Assembly (NCBI GenBank): GCA_009746045.1
Contig: RPFO01000080.1
Location: forward strand, 1,743,183 to 1,807,182
Reading direction: 5' to 3'
DNA length: 64,000 nt
Origin: Mesostigma viride
Taxonomy: Eukaryota > Streptophyta > Mesostigmatophyceae > Mesostigmatales > Mesostigmataceae
Both the position numbers and the translations under genes were made by a program. Positions within the stretch are counted from its first letter, which is position 1. Each line of letters begins with the position of its first letter. Shown here piece after piece: positions 1 to 8,959 of this stretch. Below the pieces are notes generated by a model, which saw nothing but the letters and a program-made list of their open reading frames with translations, was not told the origin of the DNA and made no database searches.

Positions 1-84
1 ACGCCCCGCATCGTCGTGATACAAAGGGATCCAGATTTGCGAGGAGACTTAATAATTTCCTTTATCGATTATATTAAAGAAGAC

Positions 85-282
85 ATGTTCATTCGACGCG
101 TGTTGATATACATCTTCAGTTGTTATATATTGCTTCTGACCAGGCCGCTCTCGATGTTTCATGAAGACGGGACTCCGTTGCGGTTCGGACTGGACAAGGG
201 GGAAACCATCATGCCCTTTTGGTTGCTTTCCGTCCTCGTGACGTTGGTGCTCGAAACGGTCTTACGTTCACCCGCCGCTTGA
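85..282 (+). CDS. small hydrophobic protein, virus-like block
   Basis: This 65-codon ORF starts at the ATG at 85 and ends with TGA. It has two hydrophobic stretches, one near the N-terminus (after MFIRR) and one near the C-terminus (PFWLLSVLVTLVLETVL), separated by a short polar part. That fits a small two-pass membrane protein. The same frame is open further upstream without an ATG, so the gene could begin outside the window. It is the first of several tightly spaced ORFs; the next starts 15 bases after it. I recognise no family. It could be a small virion membrane protein, but that is inference from its neighbours only. Confidence 0.35.
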   Translation: MFIRRVLIYIFSCYILLLTRPLSMFHEDGTPLRFGLDKGETIMPFWLLSVLVTLVLETVLRSPAA

Positions 283-296
283 AAAAGTCTGAGCAT

Positions 297-551
297 ATGA
301 GTACCTGGGTAACTCGACGCGCGTCCAACATGGCGTCACTGCTGCAAAACGAACTGCCTTTGGAAGAGTGGCTCGATGAGGACGACACGTGCCAGGAGGA
401 GCTCCCTCCCGGCGAATGGTCAAGTTATCATCGGGACGACCTTTTGAATCTTTATTTATCGATGCGCGAAATCTGCATGTCCTCTGGACTCCCCTTCTTC
501 AAAAATCTTACCTTCCACGACTTTTGCGAATTCGTGGAAGCGCATTCGTGA
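297..551 (+). CDS. small acidic protein, unknown, virus-like block
   Basis: An 84-codon ORF from the ATG at 297, just after the previous ORF and 24 bases before the DUF3179 gene. The middle is acidic (EEWLDEDDTCQEELPPGEW) and the C-terminus is predicted to be helical. No known motif is visible. The same frame is open upstream to 219, but the ATG at 297 fits the compact layout better because it avoids overlap with the preceding ORF. Same strand and close spacing suggest it is expressed with its neighbours. Function unknown. Confidence 0.4.
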   Translation: MSTWVTRRASNMASLLQNELPLEEWLDEDDTCQEELPPGEWSSYHRDDLLNLYLSMREICMSSGLPFFKNLTFHDFCEFVEAHS

Positions 552-575
552 CAAAAAATATGCGCATACATTACA

Positions 576-1297
576 ATGGATCTGGACTTGGACGACATAA
601 GAAGCCAGATGGTCAGCGCGTACGGATCCGCGACGGCTCAGATCCTTCTCGATCGCGTCCCTCCGATGCAGCTCCCTCTTTATCTGGACTACGCCCCGGG
701 GTGGCTGAAGCCCGAGGACGCCGTGGTCATCGTTCGTTACAAGTCGACCTTGTACGTGTTCCCAATCCGCATCATCGAGAAGGTGCAGATCGTCCCTCTG
801 GAAGGGAACAGCGTCACGTATTGCCCGCTCACTCAATCGGCCGCCACATTTCCCGGAAAGTTCGGGAACAGCGGGCTCCTATACAATAACAATCTGGTGT
901 TGTACGACTACTCGACCAAATCCTTGGCTATTCAGATCCCGGGGTTGTACGTTCACGGAACGAACTCCGGCGGCGTTTTACCGCGAATTCCCACGATCAT
1001 CGCGACTTACAAGAGTCTTTTGAGCGTCCATTCGGGAAATACGACGAGGTACGACCTCAACGGTTTCGACGGAACCATCGCCTACCTTCACGGGAGTAGG
1101 CAGGATCCGGACGAATCGATATACCTCAGCAAGCCTTACGGCGACTATTACCTAAACAAATCCATTCGATTCCCCGTGTACCCCCAACCGGACACGGACT
1201 CGGAGTGGCAGCATCCGAAAACCATGGGGGTGGTGGACTTATCCGAGATGCCGGCACCCCCCTCCAGGGTTTCCACCGCCTTTAGAGTAGGGGTGAC
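576..1297 (+). pseudogene. DUF3179-family protein, 5' part, split by foldback composite
   Basis: The ORF starts at ATG 576. About residues 45-125 match the DUF3179 pattern as I know it: the segment VFPIRIIEKVQIV, then TYCPL, then FGNSGLLYNNNLVLYD followed by a Leu/Gln strand. A later HPKTMGVV segment is also typical. The family is of unknown function and is known mainly from bacteria and archaea, where the TYCPLC box is usual; here the second Cys is replaced by Thr. At 1298 the frame runs into an inserted palindromic composite and stops at 1343 on foreign codons. The target duplication GTGAC lies at 1293-1297 and 2281-2285. Reading resumes in frame at 2286. Confidence 0.72.
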
Positions 1298-2280
1298 AGT
1301 TATTATAAACAGTGACGGAACCTTTTTGCCACTTGGCAATTAGGTCCGTCACTATTTATCCGGCGAAAACCACTCGCCGGTATCTATTCCGCGTTAAGTT
1401 CACGTACGTGAACGTGGCGCGGAATTGATACCGGCGAGTGGTTTTCGCCGGATAAATAGTGACGGACCTAATTGCCAAGTGGCAAAAAGGTTCCGTCACT
1501 GTTTATAATAACTAAAACGTCGTAGTGTGGGGGCCGATATCTATCGTACCGCTGATGCCTACTGCAGTACCGAATCTCGCCTTAACGATATTCCAACCGG
1601 GCATATTTTCCCTTCTGGCACTTTCGTTTGGCCTTCTGGTATCAATTCCTTCCGGTATTCGGAAATACCCGTGTCACCACAGCTAGGATTCGAACCCCCG
1701 ACTTACGAGGTCTTAGTTATTATAAACAGTGACGGAACCTTTTTGCCACTTACTTGCCACGTACGTGAACTCAACGCGGAATAGATACCGGCGAGTGGTT
1801 TTCGCCGGATAAATAGTGACGGACCTAATTGCCAAGTGGCAAAAAGGTTCCGTCACTGTTTATAATAACTAAGACCTCGTAAGTCGGGGGTTCGAATCCC
1901 TGTGGTGACACGGGTATTTCCGAATACCGGAATTGATACCAGAAGGCCAAACGAAAGTGCCAGAAGGGAAAATATGCCCGGTTGGAATATCGTTAAGGCG
2001 AGATTCGGTACTGCAGTAGGCATCAGCGGTACGATAGATATCGGCCCCCACACTACGACGTTTTAGTTATTATAAACAGTGACGGAACCTTTTTGCCACT
2101 TGGCAATTAGGTCCGTCACTATTTATCCGGCGAAAACCACTCGCCGGTATCAATTCCGCGCCACGTTCACGTACGTGAACTTAACGCGGAATAGATACCG
2201 GCGAGTGGTTTTCGCCGGATAAATAGTGACGGACCTAATTGCCAAGTGGCAAAAAGGTTCCGTCACTGTTTATAATAACT
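1298..2280. mobile_element. foldback (palindromic MITE) composite, three units
   Basis: Three copies of a palindromic unit lie at 1298-1513, 1715-1870 (left arm shortened) and 2065-2280. Each starts AGTTATTATAAA and ends TTTATAATAACT, and a full unit is an almost perfect hairpin of about 215 bp. A spacer of about 200 bp (1514-1714) reappears in reverse orientation at 1871-2064, so the whole insert is one large inverted repeat. Target duplication GTGAC flanks the whole composite (1293-1297, 2281-2285), so it behaved as a single insertion. It encodes no protein and would need a transposase from elsewhere. A 5-bp duplication is compatible with several DNA-transposon superfamilies. Confidence 0.85.
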
Positions 2281-2285
2281 GTGAC

Positions 2286-2411
2286 ACAGGGGATCTCTAC
2301 GGTCACTAGACTGTTGATGGGAGTCGAGAACCCGTTATTCTTAAACGCGTTTTCATTTCAAGCATTCAAGGATTTATTATCCACATTGAAATTCCAAAAG
2401 CTGGTATTATG
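2286..2411 (+). pseudogene. DUF3179-family protein, 3' part
   Basis: When the 983-bp insertion and one GTGAC copy are left out, the frame of the 576-1297 segment continues here without a stop for about 41 codons and ends at TGA 2409-2411. The stop lies one base from the stop of the convergent gene at 2413-2787, the kind of packing expected in a viral genome. In-frame continuity across a 5-bp target duplication is direct evidence that this was one gene before the insertion. Confidence 0.65.
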
Positions 2412-2412
2412 A

Positions 2413-2787
2413 TCACCAGTCGTCGTTGTCTGAAACCATCGTCCGAAAACTCTTCGCTTTTCCGGGCAATCTTCGCACGAAATCCTGTACCTTGTCAGTC
2501 GCCACAACGAAGCTGTTCCGCATCCGTTGTGGCGCGCTGCACGCCAATTTCTGCCTGGACACGTACTGGTGAAATTCGGGATACTTTATCAACATTCGAT
2601 GAAGGTACGTCCGGCACATTGTGGCAAGGTGGACCGGGGTGGACCCGTCCGGCTTTTGGAAGCATGCGATTTGGATGATATCGAGCGCGCTGATGTAGTC
2701 TCCGTCCTGCGTTTGCTGGACCTCGAAGCGGGGATCGACGCCCTCGAAACGGACGTTCAACAGGGTTCGGATGTCGCACTTAGACAT
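2413..2787 (-). CDS. KilA/MSV199-like putative DNA-binding protein
   Basis: A 124-codon ORF with ATG at 2785-2787. The N-terminal half has the layout of KilA-N/MSV199/BRO-type domains: a short beta part, then GDYISALDIIQIACF, then HLATMCRTYLHRML and IKYPEFHQYVSRQK. The end contains VQDFVRRLPGKAKSFR, like the LPGK-x-FR segment I associate with such proteins in large DNA viruses and protist genomes. These domains are thought to bind DNA. The gene is convergent with the DUF3179 gene and lies 46 bp downstream of the YqaJ-like gene on the same strand. The family call is from memory of motif layout and is moderate. Confidence 0.45.
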   Translation of the reverse strand: MSKCDIRTLLNVRFEGVDPRFEVQQTQDGDYISALDIIQIACFQKPDGSTPVHLATMCRTYLHRMLIKYPEFHQYVSRQKLACSAPQRMRNSFVVATDKVQDFVRRLPGKAKSFRTMVSDNDDW

Positions 2788-2833
2788 AGTGTTAGTGGCG
2801 ACGATTTGTTTTGTTTCCTGTTGGACGAGGTCT

Positions 2834-3146
2834 TCACTCGTCAGAGGACGAATCTCTCTGTAAGAACGTAAACTCGCCGGTGCGGTCGTTGCCGGCCAAG
2901 TCCACGGAGACGAGCTTTTTTCGTTTGTGCGAGCTGGGGCTGCTCTCGTCCGAAGAGGATCCCGACGTGGAGGAACGCGATCGATTTTTCCACGCGGACG
3001 ATCGTGTCTTCAGGTAGGCGAGACCCCCGTTTTCCGTGGCCCGGACCCACTCCTCTCGAAAGGAACGCATCAGAGGGAGATACGTTTTGAACCAGTTGCG
3101 GTCGCGGTGAATGACGACGACGTCGAACTCCATCGGGGTCCACGTG
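2834..3146 (-). pseudogene. YqaJ-like viral recombinase/exonuclease, C-terminal part
   Basis: In the order of translation this segment carries VVVIHRDRNWFKTYLPLM and RSFREEWV, which match the end of YqaJ-type nuclease domains, then a Ser- and Lys-rich tail (SSTSGSSSDESS, SHKRKK). The preceding part of the protein is at 9305-9570, on the other side of LTR element E1. With the duplicated GTCTC (3147-3151 and 9305-9309) counted once, the two parts share one frame. The internal ATG at 3133 should not be taken as the gene start. YqaJ-type enzymes are lambda-exonuclease-like nucleases used in recombination by phages and large DNA viruses. Confidence 0.6.
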
Positions 3147-3151
3147 GTCTC

Positions 3152-3496
3152 AGTTGAGTAACTCTAGAGCCCTAGGATCTGGCTCTAAGTTCCCCATGTC
3201 CGTCCGCACGCCTTCCGCTAGCGTCCGCTAAGCCGCCGGCTATAATCCGGCGGTCCGATGCGGTTGACCGGTCTAAGGGCGGCGCCTAGGGCCGGCGCCA
3301 CCTAGGCCCCAGTCCGGGGCCTTATCCGGGTCGGTACGGACAGCTAGCTTGTCCCACGGTTACGGCTAACCGGATAGGGTTTGCTGGCTAAGACATAAAC
3401 CAGTGGTGGGCCAGCTCCGACAGTAGTTCTCTGTGTTCACCTTATCCCAAGCTCAACGTGACCGACCGCCATAGCTGAGCCGGTCGGGCTTTAACT
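3152..3496 (+). repeat. 5' LTR of E1
   Basis: Matches 8960-9304 over 345 bp with one difference seen. Begins AGTTGAGTAAC and ends GGCTTTAACT, giving a 4-bp inverted AGTT/AACT terminus. It should hold the E1 promoter; the GC-rich centre has several short palindromes such as GGCGCCTAGG and CCGCCGGCTATAATCCGGCGG. Confidence 0.9.
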
Positions 3497-3508
3497 TGTA
3501 TTCATAAA
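3497..3508 (+). promoter_or_regulatory. candidate primer-binding site of E1
   Basis: The 12 bases TGTATTCATAAA lie directly after the 5' LTR, where a primer-binding site is expected. They do not begin TGG, so they are not an ordinary tRNA 3'-end complement. They are perfectly complementary to TTTATGAATACA at 8609-8620, shortly after the pol stop codon. This suggests an unusual priming or genome-folding interaction. Confidence 0.4.
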
Positions 3509-3515
3509 AATCCCG

Positions 3516-5545
3516 ATGGCTTCCGGTACACGGAGCCGCACGGGCGAACACACAGATACGCCAAGTGGCGAGGCCGCAGGGTCCGTCCTGCCACGCTTTA
3601 GTGCGGACGAGGCCACGAGGTTGATGCAAACCCTCGTGGCGCAACCGAACTGGCCAAGCAGTTCAAGCATCTCATGCTGGCTGCTGACGATGCACTAAAT
3701 CGCGGCCCTCTCAAGCAAACGGAGGTGCCCGCAGATCTACCGGCCGACTATACGGCGGACGACGCAGCAGATTTTCTAGCTGCTCTCAAGCGTCTGCGCG
3801 ATGGACGCGCAGACAAAGATTCGGAGCTGATTGGCAAGTTCCGTGCAGTATTCTGCAGTACAACAAAGCACCCAAACATTGCCAATCTAGTTCGCATTGC
3901 GGACGACAACAAACAAACCTGGGAAGTTTTTTACAACGGTCTAGATGCCCACTTGTCGCGGTCTAAGGAAGAGGCCGACGAGCAAGCCTTCAACGACTTC
4001 GAGGGCTATGCAGTTAATAAGGCAAATTTGCCCGGGGCTGCACGTGATTTCCAGGTCTTCGTGCACAAGCACAAGCTGCTAGATACTCTCAAGCCCATTT
4101 TCCTGTGCAATCGATTTCTCAAGAAATGCGACCTGTCGTCGGATGTGCATCTGACCATAGCGACGGAACTCAAAAAGAAGAGTGCCGTCAGTTTCGACGA
4201 GGGCATGCTGTATTTGATCTCATGCTTCAAGAGTGCGCAGTCCAAGCCGGCTGCCTCGGCTGCTCTGCCATCCCTGCGCAAGGTGGATGCCGGCGCGTCT
4301 TCTTCTTCAGGCGCAGAGGCTCCAATTACGCGGTCGGAGCTTACGGCCATCCTGAAAAAGGTCGTCGGCCACGGCAACAACGGGGGCCAGCGAGGGCGCA
4401 AGCGCGGGCATGGTGGCGACGCCAAGCAGGGTGATAATCCCCCGGCCAAGCGGCAGCAGGGGGCGTCTACTGACCGCAAGCAACGCTGTGAGCGCTGCTT
4501 CGGACGTCGCCATGTCCGGGATGACTGCCGAGTTCGCCCGGACCTGGAGCTCGAGGACAACCTTTGCCGCAAGTGCCACGACGTTCTGCGTGGTCACAGC
4601 GTGGAGGCGTGCAAGGCCAAGCGCATCGTCGTCCACGGCACACGCGAGGAGTGGGCAGAGCGACGGGCAGCACGAAAGTCAGGTGAGAGCACGCTCGATA
4701 CCCCTTCTTTTGCTCAATGCGTCACGCTGAACCGGGCCGTCGTAGAGCCTGACGTCGTTCCTAAAAGCAACGTGACTGCATCCTCTGTCTCATTCCGTGA
4801 TGTGCTCACGCAATCCGTTGATGCTGCTCTGGCTCTGTCGCGCCAGGATCACGTGCTTCCTGAGCACGGGTCTACAATGCGTGACCTAAGCAATGTGGTG
4901 TCTTCTAGGTCGGGTGTGTACAACGCCGAGCGACCAAGCACTACTGCAGCACCCCAGCTAGATACTGGGGCGGTTGGGCCTATGAGGAATGTTGTGACAG
5001 TGCAAGAGAATGCTGGGCGGGCAGATGTTCTCGGTACACACCACCCTAGTGTGGATCTTCACATTGGCAAGGTGCTCACACGGGCGGCCTTTCGTGCAGC
5101 CTCTGAAGCTGCCCAGTTAGCCAATGTCACTACCCCAGTAGTCACCCCACCTGTTGAGAATCCTGACAATGCCACTGCACCTCAGGCTGTCACCCTGAAA
5201 CTGTTAGCATACCAGATGCACCGTGCATACGGGCATGAGGCCCAAGCCGAGGTAGAGGGGGCACACATGTTGGGGGCACCTTTATACAACGAGCTGAAGA
5301 ATGTGCGTGCTCAGTGTCCTGCCTGCATCAAGATCAGGAAGAAGTCGCGTAGGCGGCATGCCAAGACTCCACCCTTGGAGCGAGGGTACCTTGTGGGGGA
5401 TGTCATGCACATGGAAGGGGGGGACACCTATTTCATAGTCAAGGATAGGTTCAGCAAGGCCACCTACATTGAGCCGCTGCCCCACATGTTGAGGCTGACC
5501 TGCACAGGGCTATCAAGATCAGCCTGGCTTTCTTTCATCCCGTAG
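3516..5545 (+). pseudogene. E1 gag and integrase N-terminal half
   Basis: ATG 3516 follows the candidate priming site. The first frame runs to about 3650, where one shift moves to the frame that stays open to the stop at 5543-5545. Visible parts are a helical gag region; two zinc knuckles, one CX2CX4HX4C (CERCFGRRHVRDDC) and one CX2CX6HX4C; a 170-residue linker; then the integrase zinc domain (MHRAYGH, HX4H, and CPAC) and first catalytic Asp in GDVMHM. The frame breaks again near 5490, after which integrase continues at 5545. No convincing protease lies between gag and integrase; one DTGA in the linker lacks the surrounding hydrophobic residues. Confidence 0.75.
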
Positions 5546-6297
5546 TGGAGCTCATGCTAGACCAGCAGTTCCGCTGTGTGCAAGGTTTGCCGGGGATGGA
5601 GGCCGTGGTCATCGTGGGGCGTGAGGATCACGGCAATATGGGCATGATAGATCGCACTGTAAGCTATGTCAAGACTGTGGCAGCCAAGCGACAGGATAAC
5701 CCACATGGCAAATCCTACGCGGTCAAGACGGCGTGGTGCAAGGAGCTCATGCATGTGTGCAACCATAGGCACGTGCTTGATGTCAAGGGCTTTGGGCTAG
5801 TCACGCCTCGGGGGCTGTCAGCGGGCACCTACTCACCCGAGGTAGTAGAGGCATACCAACAGCATCTACAGGATACCGCCGCCAAGCTGCGGCTCAAGGA
5901 TGCCACGCTGCCTGATTTGTCTAGCGCTTTTGAGGTCGGGCAGTTGGTCATGTTCCACAAGGAGAGCTCGCCCAGCGGCAAACGGGGCACCATGCAGGGG
6001 CCTGGGGCCATCACAAAGTTAGACTGGCCGCTGCGGGTCATAGACATAGAGTGGAATGATCGGGTGTATAGGGTACCATGGGCATCGGTGGCAGGCTATA
6101 AGCAAGGGGATAGCATGGAGAGTGAGCTGGCAGCCAACAGGGCACTGGGGTGGGTAGTGAAGGATAATGCGCCTGTCGTAGCATCTGAGGTGGTACCCCA
6201 CGGGTCGCTCCCAGGGGCAGACACAGCTACACCCCCCCCTCCCCTGGGCCCCAATATGACCCCGTGGATGGGTGGGATGAGGATGGGGTGGGTTTGA
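5545..6297 (+). pseudogene. E1 integrase, catalytic and C-terminal part
   Basis: Continues the integrase in another frame. The second catalytic Asp is in MLDQQF. The position of the third acidic residue is Asp (GMIDRT, codon at 5650-5652), where E2 and X have Glu (LVERT, AIERA). A C-terminal basic and beta-rich region (VGQLVMFHKE, RGTMQGPGAI, YRVPWASV) resembles integrase C-terminal DNA-binding folds. The frame ends after a C-rich run near 6233-6245, and the next pol part starts in a different frame at 6264. Integrase inserts the element cDNA into nuclear DNA. Confidence 0.7.
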
Positions 6298-8582
6298 CGG
6301 GACCTAGTGCACGTAGTGACTCACCTCCTGTGCTAGCCACGGATAATGTGGGAGGCCCGCCTAGCGTGGCCTCGCCGGAGGGTCAGGGTCCTGCCCATGC
6401 GCCTCGCCCACCTAGGGACCTGGCTTCAACGGTCACGGCCTTGTGGCGTGCTCAGGCGCTTAAAGCGAAAGCTGCATCAGGGGTGGCTCAGGTCAAAACT
6501 CTCTCACAGGGGGTCAGGCCGGTTAAGTCAGCCTTGTTTCCTACGTGTAGACCGTGGCAGCTGGTGGCTGTGGACACGCAAGCATCCGTGTCTATTATCT
6601 CTCGTCGGGCAGCCACCCTGTATCCAGTGCTAGAGTCGCCGTACAAATCGGTGACCGACTTTGCAGGCACTTCGGCATATCAAGTTACCGGGATGGTGGT
6701 GCTGCCGGTGTTGGGCATTGACACGCCGTTTCACGTCGTGGATGGCTACGAGGATGTGGCCTTGCTGGGCGAACCTTTCGTATCATACCCGGGGTTCTCA
6801 GTGTCCGCTGACTTGCTGTCAGTCGCGGGGGTGGGCAGCATCCCGCTTCGCGAGTACCACGCTCCATTGGGGGTGGTGGTCGGGCAGCCCGGCGTCGTGC
6901 GGCGCTTACCGATGGCGGCGTTTTCCACACCGCCGCTCGTCCAGTCCATCATTCAGCCTCAGGATTGGCACCCGCGCAGCTTCGGCCTCCACTCACACTC
7001 ACTGGCGGCGGATAGCCCTGTGACGTGGGAGCAACTTGTCCTGGACTGTCAAGATCCTCTCAAGTTTGCTTTGTGGCGCGACGCGTTCATTCGAGCCAAG
7101 GAGCAGTGGCGAGAGCGCGAGGTCTACCGAGGATTGGAGAGTGTGCCAGCCGGGGCCACGCGGTTGCGGTTGAAGTTCGTGCTCACCTACAAGCCGGACG
7201 AGACCAACTCTTCGGTGGTGTTCCGGGTAAGGCCCGTGGTCACGGAGACGAAGGGGTCCTCCCCGCTGGACGCCAAGGATCTTTATACCCCTGGGCTCAA
7301 CCATGTTTCGCATCGGCTACTGACGGTCATCTACTTGGGCAAGCGGAACGCGGGCAAGGACTACGGGATGTGGTGCGGTGACTTTCAGCGGGCATTCCTC
7401 CACAGCGACGCTGGGGTCGCGCAGCAAACATGGCAAGGCACCCGCTACGTGGTGAAGGTCCCGGTGGTCTGGCAGGATGGCACCATTGGCAGCGAGTATA
7501 TCGAGCTGTTGACAGGGGTGGAGGGGCTGCAGAGCTCTCCCATCATCTTCCGCATTTCCGCGGAGGAGGTCTTGCAGAGCTTAGGGGCCACGTACCATCG
7601 CGCGGATCCTAACTTCTTTGTGGTCCCCACCGGCGTCCCTGGCGAGCCAGCCCTCTTCGTGTGGCATGGCGATGACTTCAAGCTGGTGGCACCTCGCACC
7701 TTTGCTACCCAGTTTCTTGCTGCAGTGGCGGCTAAGTTTCCCCTGGGCAGGGCGGTGGATCATGAGGAGGGTAAACCCGTGGTGTTTTGCGGCGTGCAGT
7801 CTACGTTGCAGCGGGATTCGCGTTCTGGCGAATGGGTCATGCACATGCAGGATAGCCGCAACTATGTGGTTGACCTGCTGGCCGACCTCCCGTCCCCGCT
7901 GTTGGCAACCCATGGGCCCTCGGTTAAGGGCAAGCTCGGGTGGTTGGCGGACACGGTGGCACCTGATTTGGCGGTGCTCGCTCGCCTGCCCGATGATGTG
8001 CTGGAAGGACTAGGGTCCATTCATGTTCGGCGGCAGCTGGCCATGACGCCCGGCATTGTGCTTCGTGGGCTCGATTGCTCACAGCCGGTGCACCTCGAGA
8101 TAGTGACGGATGCTAATCTAGAGACGCGCACAGTCAGCCAAGTGCGGGCCCGCATGGGGGCACTGTTCTTTATTAGCAATGAGGGACAGCCTGGCATGTT
8201 GTTAGATTGGTACTCGCGCTTGCACAGCCGCATTGCCACTAGCCCCAACACGGCTGAATGCCGGGGCATTGTTTCAGCTATCTCACATGGCATGTGGCTG
8301 CGGTACTTGCTGGGTTGGGTATTTGGCTCGTGTGGGTTCACTCTTCACTGGACTAGCACGGTGCACACTGACTCACAAAGTTGTTTGGCCTTCCTTGACA
8401 ATCCCTATGCGCGGTCACAGGACGTTGATTACCTCGTACTCGCTGAGGCGGCCTCCTGCGTCACGCGTCTCCAGCACATCGCGGATGAACTCAATCCCGC
8501 GGATGCACTCACCAAGGAGGCGCGGGAGGCTGCCCCGCAGTACGCAGTGTTGCGCAAGCGCATGACGATGCAACACCCGTGA
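6264..8582 (+). CDS. E1 pol: protease-like, reverse transcriptase, RNase H
   Basis: A 772-codon frame. Residues about 100-190 look like a retropepsin: AVDTQASVSIIS (Asp codon 6573-6575), then FAGTSAYQVTGMVVLPVLG and VALLGEPFV, the latter like the ILG-D-F end of the fold. The active-site triplet is DTQ instead of DTG or DSG. Next comes the RT, with RPVVTETKGS, the first catalytic Asp in GDFQRAFL and the second box as WHGDD rather than YVDD. RNase H follows, with ATSPNTAECRGIVSAI, HTDSQSCLAFL and NPADALTKE as in copia elements. The protease-like domain lies after integrase, which differs from both copia and gypsy order. Confidence 0.8.
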   Translation: MDGWDEDGVGLTGPSARSDSPPVLATDNVGGPPSVASPEGQGPAHAPRPPRDLASTVTALWRAQALKAKAASGVAQVKTLSQGVRPVKSALFPTCRPWQLVAVDTQASVSIISRRAATLYPVLESPYKSVTDFAGTSAYQVTGMVVLPVLGIDTPFHVVDGYEDVALLGEPFVSYPGFSVSADLLSVAGVGSIPLREYHAPLGVVVGQPGVVRRLPMAAFSTPPLVQSIIQPQDWHPRSFGLHSHSLAADSPVTWEQLVLDCQDPLKFALWRDAFIRAKEQWREREVYRGLESVPAGATRLRLKFVLTYKPDETNSSVVFRVRPVVTETKGSSPLDAKDLYTPGLNHVSHRLLTVIYLGKRNAGKDYGMWCGDFQRAFLHSDAGVAQQTWQGTRYVVKVPVVWQDGTIGSEYIELLTGVEGLQSSPIIFRISAEEVLQSLGATYHRADPNFFVVPTGVPGEPALFVWHGDDFKLVAPRTFATQFLAAVAAKFPLGRAVDHEEGKPVVFCGVQSTLQRDSRSGEWVMHMQDSRNYVVDLLADLPSPLLATHGPSVKGKLGWLADTVAPDLAVLARLPDDVLEGLGSIHVRRQLAMTPGIVLRGLDCSQPVHLEIVTDANLETRTVSQVRARMGALFFISNEGQPGMLLDWYSRLHSRIATSPNTAECRGIVSAISHGMWLRYLLGWVFGSCGFTLHWTSTVHTDSQSCLAFLDNPYARSQDVDYLVLAEAASCVTRLQHIADELNPADALTKEAREAAPQYAVLRKRMTMQHP

Positions 8583-8959
8583 GCCACACAGGGTTACGGC
8601 TCGGGCGCTTTATGAATACAGCCATAACTCACCCTGTGTTGCTAGCATTCACGAATATCATGGTGGTAGTTTTTTTGCTTGTCCTGACCATACCCTAGCC
8701 ACGTTGGACGGTGCCTTGGGCCCGTCGGCGGGTCACTGGTCCTAATAAATGGGTCACCTTTTGTCTGGTGGCATAGTTGTTTTTTTCTCGATACTTATTA
8801 CATCACTATTCATGTGTGATCACAAGGGCGCGGGTCGATACCGTGGTGATTTTGACGGCCTTGAGGCCCCCTTGAGTTCCCTACCTTAGAGGGTTTTGTA
8901 TGGTCTGCATTTGATGTAATTATTTTGATAATTAATCAAAGAACAAAAGAGTATGTCGG
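8583..8959 (+). other. E1 3' untranslated region with priming-site complement
   Basis: A 377-bp region without an ORF between the pol stop and the 3' LTR. It contains TTTATGAATACA at 8609-8620, the exact complement of the 12 bases after the 5' LTR. The purine-rich stretch CAAAGAACAAAAGAG about 10 bp before the 3' LTR is a plausible polypurine tract for plus-strand priming. Confidence 0.55.

Noticed and set aside
1871-1925. A functional tRNA gene in the foldback spacer
   Set aside because: Only a T-arm-like and acceptor-like 3' half is present; no D arm, anticodon arm or matching 5' acceptor strand.
1527-2051. Small ORFs in the foldback spacer, also at 59872-61271, as genes
   Set aside because: They recur in both orientations with the noncoding spacer and read straight through the palindromic units; no codon-type conservation is visible.
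4955-5010. DTGA in the E1 gag-integrase linker as the real protease
   Set aside because: It reads LDTGAVGPMRNVV, without the hydrophobic strand before and the Ser/Thr-Ile pattern after, and has no partner in E2 or X.
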